The notes below the pieces were generated by a model. It saw nothing but the letters and a program-made list of their open reading frames with translations, made no database searches and had not been told where the DNA came from. Source: Lysobacter changpingensis (lineage in GTDB: Bacteria; Pseudomonadota; Gammaproteobacteria; Xanthomonadales; Xanthomonadaceae). Taken from it: a stretch of 64,000 nucleotides of DNA. Shown in pieces: positions 60,241 to 64,000 of the stretch. Made by a program: the position numbers and the translations under genes. The stretch spans positions 682,001-746,000 of the forward strand of contig NZ_JADWPE010000003.1 of NCBI RefSeq assembly GCF_017308985.1, read 5' to 3'. The stretch's first letter is position 1, and each line of letters starts with the position of its first letter.

Positions 60241-61509
60241 ATGTCGAACACCGCCCGCGTACTGCTCGGACTCGTCCTCGGCGCCGTCATCGGCCTGCTG
60301 CTCGCGTGGCTGGCGCCGGACCTCGCGGTCAAGGTCGCCGACTTCGTCCAGCCCGTCGGCCGGCTCTGGCTCAACGCACTGCAGATGACGGTGGTGCCGC
60401 TGGTCGCGGCGCTGGTGGTGATCGGCGTGAACAACGCCACCGATGCGGCGGCATCCGGCCGTACCGCGCGCAAGGCGATCGTCACCTTCGTGGTGATCCT
60501 TTCGGTGTGCGCGGCGTTCGCGGCGATCGTCGCGCCGGTGCTGTTCTCGTTCGTGCCGCGCCAGGAAGGCCTGGCCGATTCGCTGCGCGCGGCCACCGCG
60601 GGCGCGGCGCAACTCTCGCTTCCCGGTTCGTTGTCCGAATGGTTCGCCGGCATCATCCCCGCCAACGCGCTGGCCGCCGCCGCGGCGAGCGCGATGCTGC
60701 CGCTGGTGGTGTTCGCGCTGTTCTTCGGCTTCGCGCTGACGAGGATCGAAGCCGGGCGCCGCGCGCGCCTGCTCGACCTGGTGCAGGGCATCGCCGACGT
60801 GATGATCGTGATCGTGCACTGGGTGCTGTGGGTCGCGCCGGTCGGCGTGTTCGCGCTGGTGCTGGCCGTGTGCGCGCGCGTGGGTCACGGCATGATCGGC
60901 GCGTTCGGCTGGTACATCGCGATCCTGTGCACGATGTACCTGCTGGCGACGGCACTGATGTATCCCATCGCCGCGATCGCCGGCCGCGAACGCCTGCGCC
61001 GCTTCGCCTCGGCCATCGCGCCGGCACAGGTGGTGGCCGCCAGCACGCAGTCCTCGCTGGCGTCGCTGCCGGCGATGATCGAGTCCTCACGCGAACGCCT
61101 CGGCCATCCGCTCAGCGTGACCTCGCTGGTGCTGCCGATGGCGGTGTCGCTGTTCCGCATCACCAGCCCGATCCAGTACCTGGGCGTGGCCGCGTTCATC
61201 GCCTGGGCCTACGGCGTGGACCTGACCATCGCCCAGTGGGCCGCCGCGGCGGCGCTGGCGGTGGTGATCAGCATGGGCTCCGTCGGCCTGCCCGGCCAGG
61301 TCAGCTTCATGGCCACCAACATGCCGGTGACGCAGGCGCTGGGACTGCCGGTCGAGCCGCTCGGCCTGCTGCTTGCGCTGGACACCATTCCCGACGTGTT
61401 CGCCACGCTCGGCAACGTCACCGGCGACCTCACCGCGACGACGGTGGTGGCGAAGGGACAACGCGATCCGGTCGATCTGGGGCTCGGCGAAGGGCCGTCG
61501 GACGGCTGA
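60241..61509 (+). CDS. dicarboxylate/amino acid:cation symporter (DAACS family)
   Basis: 422 aa, about 8 TM helices with two re-entrant loops: LNALQMTVVPLVAALV, the serine-rich loop AASTQSSLASLPAMI, LPMAVSLFRITSPIQY and the substrate-binding PVTQALGLPVEPLGLLLALDTIPDVFATLGNVTGDL section. The GltP-like fold suggests uptake of glutamate/aspartate, or in this context the products of cell-wall peptide breakdown. Lies 76 nt after the YkuD gene. Last gene of the plus arm, followed by tRNA-Arg. Confidence 0.9.
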   Translation: MSNTARVLLGLVLGAVIGLLLAWLAPDLAVKVADFVQPVGRLWLNALQMTVVPLVAALVVIGVNNATDAAASGRTARKAIVTFVVILSVCAAFAAIVAPVLFSFVPRQEGLADSLRAATAGAAQLSLPGSLSEWFAGIIPANALAAAAASAMLPLVVFALFFGFALTRIEAGRRARLLDLVQGIADVMIVIVHWVLWVAPVGVFALVLAVCARVGHGMIGAFGWYIAILCTMYLLATALMYPIAAIAGRERLRRFASAIAPAQVVAASTQSSLASLPAMIESSRERLGHPLSVTSLVLPMAVSLFRITSPIQYLGVAAFIAWAYGVDLTIAQWAAAAALAVVISMGSVGLPGQVSFMATNMPVTQALGLPVEPLGLLLALDTIPDVFATLGNVTGDLTATTVVAKGQRDPVDLGLGEGPSDG

Positions 61510-61652
61510 TCGCGCGGCCGGGCCGCGCGACGCATACCCGCGAAAGGCGCGCCGGCCCGCGTCCTGACGCGAATCCGCAGACTTTTCCGACACCACTTCG
61601 GCCCGCGGGCCGGCCCGATCCGCACGCGTTCATGCGAAAATGCCCGCCGCAT

Positions 61653-61729
61653 GGCCCCGTAGCTCAGCTGGATAGAGCGGTCCCCTCCTAAGGGACAGGT
61701 CGCACGTTCGAATCGTGTCGGGGCCGCCA
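61653..61729 (+). tRNA. tRNA-Arg (anticodon CCT)
   Basis: 77 nt with encoded CCA. Acceptor GGCCCCG / CGGGGCC, D-arm AGCTCAGCTGGATAGAGC, anticodon arm GTCCC-CTCCTAA-GGGAC giving CCU, T-arm GCACG-TTCGAAT-CGTGT. Reads AGG, a rare codon in this GC-rich genome. Confidence 0.95.
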
Positions 61730-61737
61730 TGAAGCAG

Positions 61738-61816
61738 CAGCGAGTGCCCGGACGAGAAACGAACGGTTTCTCCGCCCGCGACTCGTTTCTCGTTCCTCTC
61801 CACTCGTTTCTCGCAG
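61738..61816. repeat. inverted heptad-repeat cassette between tRNA-Arg and the ALDH gene
   Basis: CGAGAAACGA (61753-61762) is the exact inverse of TCGTTTCTCG (61783-61792). Right arm heptads from 61782: CTCGTTT, CTCGTTC, CTCTCCA, CTCGTTT, CTCGCAG. Confidence 0.75.
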
Positions 61817-61830
61817 TAAAGGGAGCCGCC

Positions 61831-63363
61831 ATGACCCACCCCGTCCTCACCGCCCTCGGCCTGAACGACGCCGAATCCGGCACCTACCTCGGCAACGGCG
61901 AGTGGTCCGCCACCCGCGACGCCGGCGTGCTGGAGTCCGTCAACCCGACCAACGGTGAGGTGCTGGCGAAGGTCCACGCGTCGTCGCAGGCCGACTACGA
62001 CACCATCGTCGAGCGCGCCCAGGCGGCCTACAAGGTGTGGCGCACCACGCCGGCCCCGCGCCGCGGCGAGGCGATCCGCCTGTGTGCCGACGCGCTGCGC
62101 AGGCACAAGGACGCGCTGGGTTCGCTGGTCGCGCTGGAGATGGGCAAGTCCAAGCCCGAAGGCGACGGCGAAGTGCAGGAAATGATCGACATCGGCGACT
62201 TCGCGGTCGGCCTGTCGCGCCAGCTGTACGGCCTGACCATGCACTCCGAGCGCCCCGGCCATCGCATGTACGAGCAGTGGCATCCGATCGGCCTGGTCGG
62301 CGTGATCTCGGCGTTCAACTTCCCGGTCGCGGTGTGGGCGTGGAACTCGTTCATCGCTGCGATCTGCGGCGACATCACGATCTGGAAGCCGTCGCCGAAG
62401 ACTCCGCTGTCGGCCATCGCCTCGATGAAGATCTGCAACGAAGCGCTGAAGGCCGGCGGCTTCCCCGACATCTTCTTCCTGTTCAACGACGCCGGCACCG
62501 AACTCGCCTCGACCTTCGTCGACGACAAGCGCGTCCCGCTGATCAGCTTCACCGGTTCGACCCGGGTCGGCCGCATCGTCGGCGAGCGCGTCGCGCGCCG
62601 CATGGGCCGTTCGCTGCTGGAACTGGGCGGCAACAACGCGATCATCGTCGACCCGTCGGCGGACCTGAAGCTGGCGATTCCCGCCATCGTGTTCGGCGCC
62701 GTCGGCACCGCCGGCCAGCGCTGCACCACCACGCGCCGCCTGTTCGTGCACGAATCCATCTACGACGACGTGCTGGCCAAGCTCGTCACCGCCTACAAGC
62801 AGGTGGAGAAGAAGATCGGCGATCCGACCGATCCGGCCAACCTGATGGGCCCGCTCAACAGCCGCGACGCGGTGCAGGCGTACCTCGAAGCGGTCGAACG
62901 GGCCAAGGCCGCCGGCGGCAAGGTCGAGACCGGCGGTGCGGCGATCGATCGCGCCGGCAACTTCGTGCTGCCGACCATCGTGACCGGCCTGTCGAACGAC
63001 GTCGACATCGTCCAGCACGAGACCTTCGCCCCGATCCTGTACGTCATGAAGTACAGCGACCTCGGCGACGCCATCCACATGCAGAACGACGTGCCGCAGG
63101 GCCTGTCGTCGGCGATCTTCACGCAGAACCTGAAGGCGGCCGAGGCGTTCCTGTCGGCGTCCGGTTCGGACTGCGGCATCGCCAACGTCAACATCGGCAC
63201 CTCGGGTGCGGAGATCGGCGGCGCGTTCGGCGGTGAGAAGGAAACCGGCGGCGGCCGGGAGTCCGGCTCCGACGCCTGGAAGGCCTACATGCGCCGCCAG
63301 ACCAACACCATCAACTACTCCGACGCGCTGCCGCTGGCGCAGGGCATCAAGTTCGATCTGTGA
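61831..63363 (+). CDS. ALDH7-type aldehyde dehydrogenase (aminoadipate semialdehyde/piperideine-6-carboxylate dehydrogenase)
   Basis: 510 aa. ALDH marks: [26 protein letters not shown], the [15 protein letters not shown] cofactor turn, catalytic Glu in LELGGNNAI and Cys in [14 protein letters not shown], and the ALDH7 tail [25 protein letters not shown]. This subgroup oxidises the semialdehyde in lysine catabolism. ATG 61831 with GGGAG upstream; an open frame from 61729 begins inside the tRNA and is repeat-derived. A link with lysA in the cell-wall locus (DAP to Lys to aminoadipate) is possible. Confidence 0.9.
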   Translation: MTHPVLTALGLNDAESGTYLGNGEWSATRDAGVLESVNPTNGEVLAKVHASSQADYDTIVERAQAAYKVWRTTPAPRRGEAIRLCADALRRHKDALGSLVALEMGKSKPEGDGEVQEMIDIGDFAVGLSRQLYGLTMHSERPGHRMYEQWHPIGLVGVISAFNFPVAVWAWNSFIAAICGDITIWKPSPKTPLSAIASMKICNEALKAGGFPDIFFLFNDAGTELASTFVDDKRVPLISFTGSTRVGRIVGERVARRMGRSLLELGGNNAIIVDPSADLKLAIPAIVFGAVGTAGQRCTTTRRLFVHESIYDDVLAKLVTAYKQVEKKIGDPTDPANLMGPLNSRDAVQAYLEAVERAKAAGGKVETGGAAIDRAGNFVLPTIVTGLSNDVDIVQHETFAPILYVMKYSDLGDAIHMQNDVPQGLSSAIFTQNLKAAEAFLSASGSDCGIANVNIGTSGAEIGGAFGGEKETGGGRESGSDAWKAYMRRQTNTINYSDALPLAQGIKFDL

Positions 63364-63368
63364 CGCCG

Positions 63369-63507
63369 TGATTCGGGATTCTGGATGCGCAAAGGCGGCG
63401 GCGCCAGCCGCCGACGAATCGCGGCAAGCCCGTCCTTGCGACCGCTGATCCACCACGTCCGACCTCTCGAATCCCCAAATCTCAAATCCGAATCCCGAAT
63501 CCCGAAA
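63369..63507. repeat. inverted heptad-repeat cassette between the ALDH gene and pyrD
   Basis: Left arm GTGATTC-GGGATTC-TGGATGC from 63369; right arm from 63466: CTCGAAT, CCCCAAA, TCTCAAA, TCCGAAT, CCCGAAT, CCCGAAA. The right arm runs directly into the pyrD ribosome site and ATG. Confidence 0.75.
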
Positions 63508-63511
63508 AGAC

Positions 63512-64000
63512 ATGTACGGACTCGCCCGCCCCTTCCTGTTCGGCCTGGACGCCGAAGCCGCGCACGGCGCGGCGCTCAACGCGCTGGAAGTGGCCTACCG
63601 CACCGGCGCGGGCGCGCTGCTCTCGCGCCGGCCGGCTCCGCTGCCGACGCGCGCGTTCGGGCTGACGTTCCCGAATCCGGTCGGCCTCGCGGCGGGGCTG
63701 GACAAGAACGGCGCGCACATCGACGCGCTGCTCGCGCTCGGCTTCGGGTTCATCGAGATCGGCACGGTCACGCCACGCGCGCAGGAAGGCAATCCGAAGC
63801 CGCGCATGTTCCGGCTTCCGGAGCACGAAGCGGTCATCAACCGCCTGGGCTTCAACAACGGCGGCGTGGATGCGCTGGTGCGCAATGTCGAACGCGCGAA
63901 GCGCCGGCACGGCCTGCTCGGCATCAACATCGGCAAGAACAAGGACACGCCGAACGAGTCGGCCGAGAACGACTACCTGTTCTGCCTGGAGCGCGTGTAC
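63512..64000 (+). CDS. pyrD: dihydroorotate dehydrogenase (quinone), N-terminal part (cut by window edge)
   Basis: Fourth step of pyrimidine synthesis, class 2 membrane-associated enzyme. 163 codons visible: N-terminal membrane-interacting helix [19 protein letters not shown], then [44 protein letters not shown] and [12 protein letters not shown], all FMN-site landmarks. ATG 63512 lies 4 nt after the heptad repeat; the Shine-Dalgarno-like GAAAAGA is formed by the repeat end. Confidence 0.95.
   Translation, partial: MYGLARPFLFGLDAEAAHGAALNALEVAYRTGAGALLSRRPAPLPTRAFGLTFPNPVGLAAGLDKNGAHIDALLALGFGFIEIGTVTPRAQEGNPKPRMFRLPEHEAVINRLGFNNGGVDALVRNVERAKRRHGLLGINIGKNKDTPNESAENDYLFCLERVY

Noticed and set aside
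61729-61831. Upstream ATG for the ALDH gene inside tRNA-Arg
   Set aside because: The extra 34 residues are encoded by the tRNA end and heptad repeat; ATG 61831 has a Shine-Dalgarno and matches the family start.

Overview
The window is a high-GC, densely packed chromosomal segment that reads as Xanthomonadaceae (Lysobacter-like gammaproteobacterium). The strongest evidence is the arginine cluster: an N-acetylornithine carbamoyltransferase carrying Glu92 and Lys302, a deacetylase of the ArgE' (acetylcitrulline) type, and an acetylglutamate kinase fused to an acetyltransferase domain. That combination is the xanthomonad acetylcitrulline route. A Lys/Ala-rich DksA, a FimX-like protein and short intergenic repeats fit the same group. 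I see no rRNA genes, CRISPR array or prophage; three tRNA genes are present.

Layout. 1-1.7 kb: 5' end of hisS, tRNA-Pro(CGG), a sugar-phosphate epimerase. 1.7-13.4 kb (minus strand): argF'-argG-argE'-argB/A-GNAT-argC-argH-serine hydrolase-proB-proA, headed by a 34-codon leader ORF with clustered Arg codons and a terminator directly before argF', a candidate arginine attenuator. 13.5-20 kb: cysS, sufE, an MFS transporter, a GNAT, a deaminase and a long DksA variant. 20-30 kb: yidD-pyrC-M23 peptidase, a GGDEF protein, folE2, a ubiG-gph operon, an amidohydrolase. 30-42 kb: divergent efp/epmB, FimX-like protein, htpX, gluQ, phaB-phaR, M48 peptidase, a formylglycine-enzyme-fold lipoprotein, rnd, ppk2.

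42.36-45.4 kb is a small A/T-richer accessory patch. It holds a fragment resembling the C-terminal part of DarG antitoxins, an ORF with a PD-(D/E)XK-like motif and a tyrosine recombinase. It abuts and appears to truncate the 5' end of ppk2. tRNA-Ala(CGC) follows.

46.2-61.5 kb looks like a functional unit for scavenging peptidoglycan peptides: serine peptidase-like hydrolases, a VanX-type D,D-dipeptidase, a stand-alone LysA, an Oar-like TonB receptor, a transglutaminase-like protein, a YkfC-like NlpC/P60 peptidase, an L-Ala-D/L-Glu epimerase, a MurR/RpiR regulator, a YkuD-fold lipoprotein and a dicarboxylate/amino-acid symporter. Its two arms diverge from 55.45-55.60 kb, where back-to-back promoters flank an A/T palindrome. 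The window ends with tRNA-Arg(CCT), an ALDH7-type dehydrogenase and the 5' part of pyrD.

Several intergenic gaps are filled by a distinctive element: degenerate 7-nt repeats arranged as inverted pairs, often reaching into stop or start codons of neighbouring genes.
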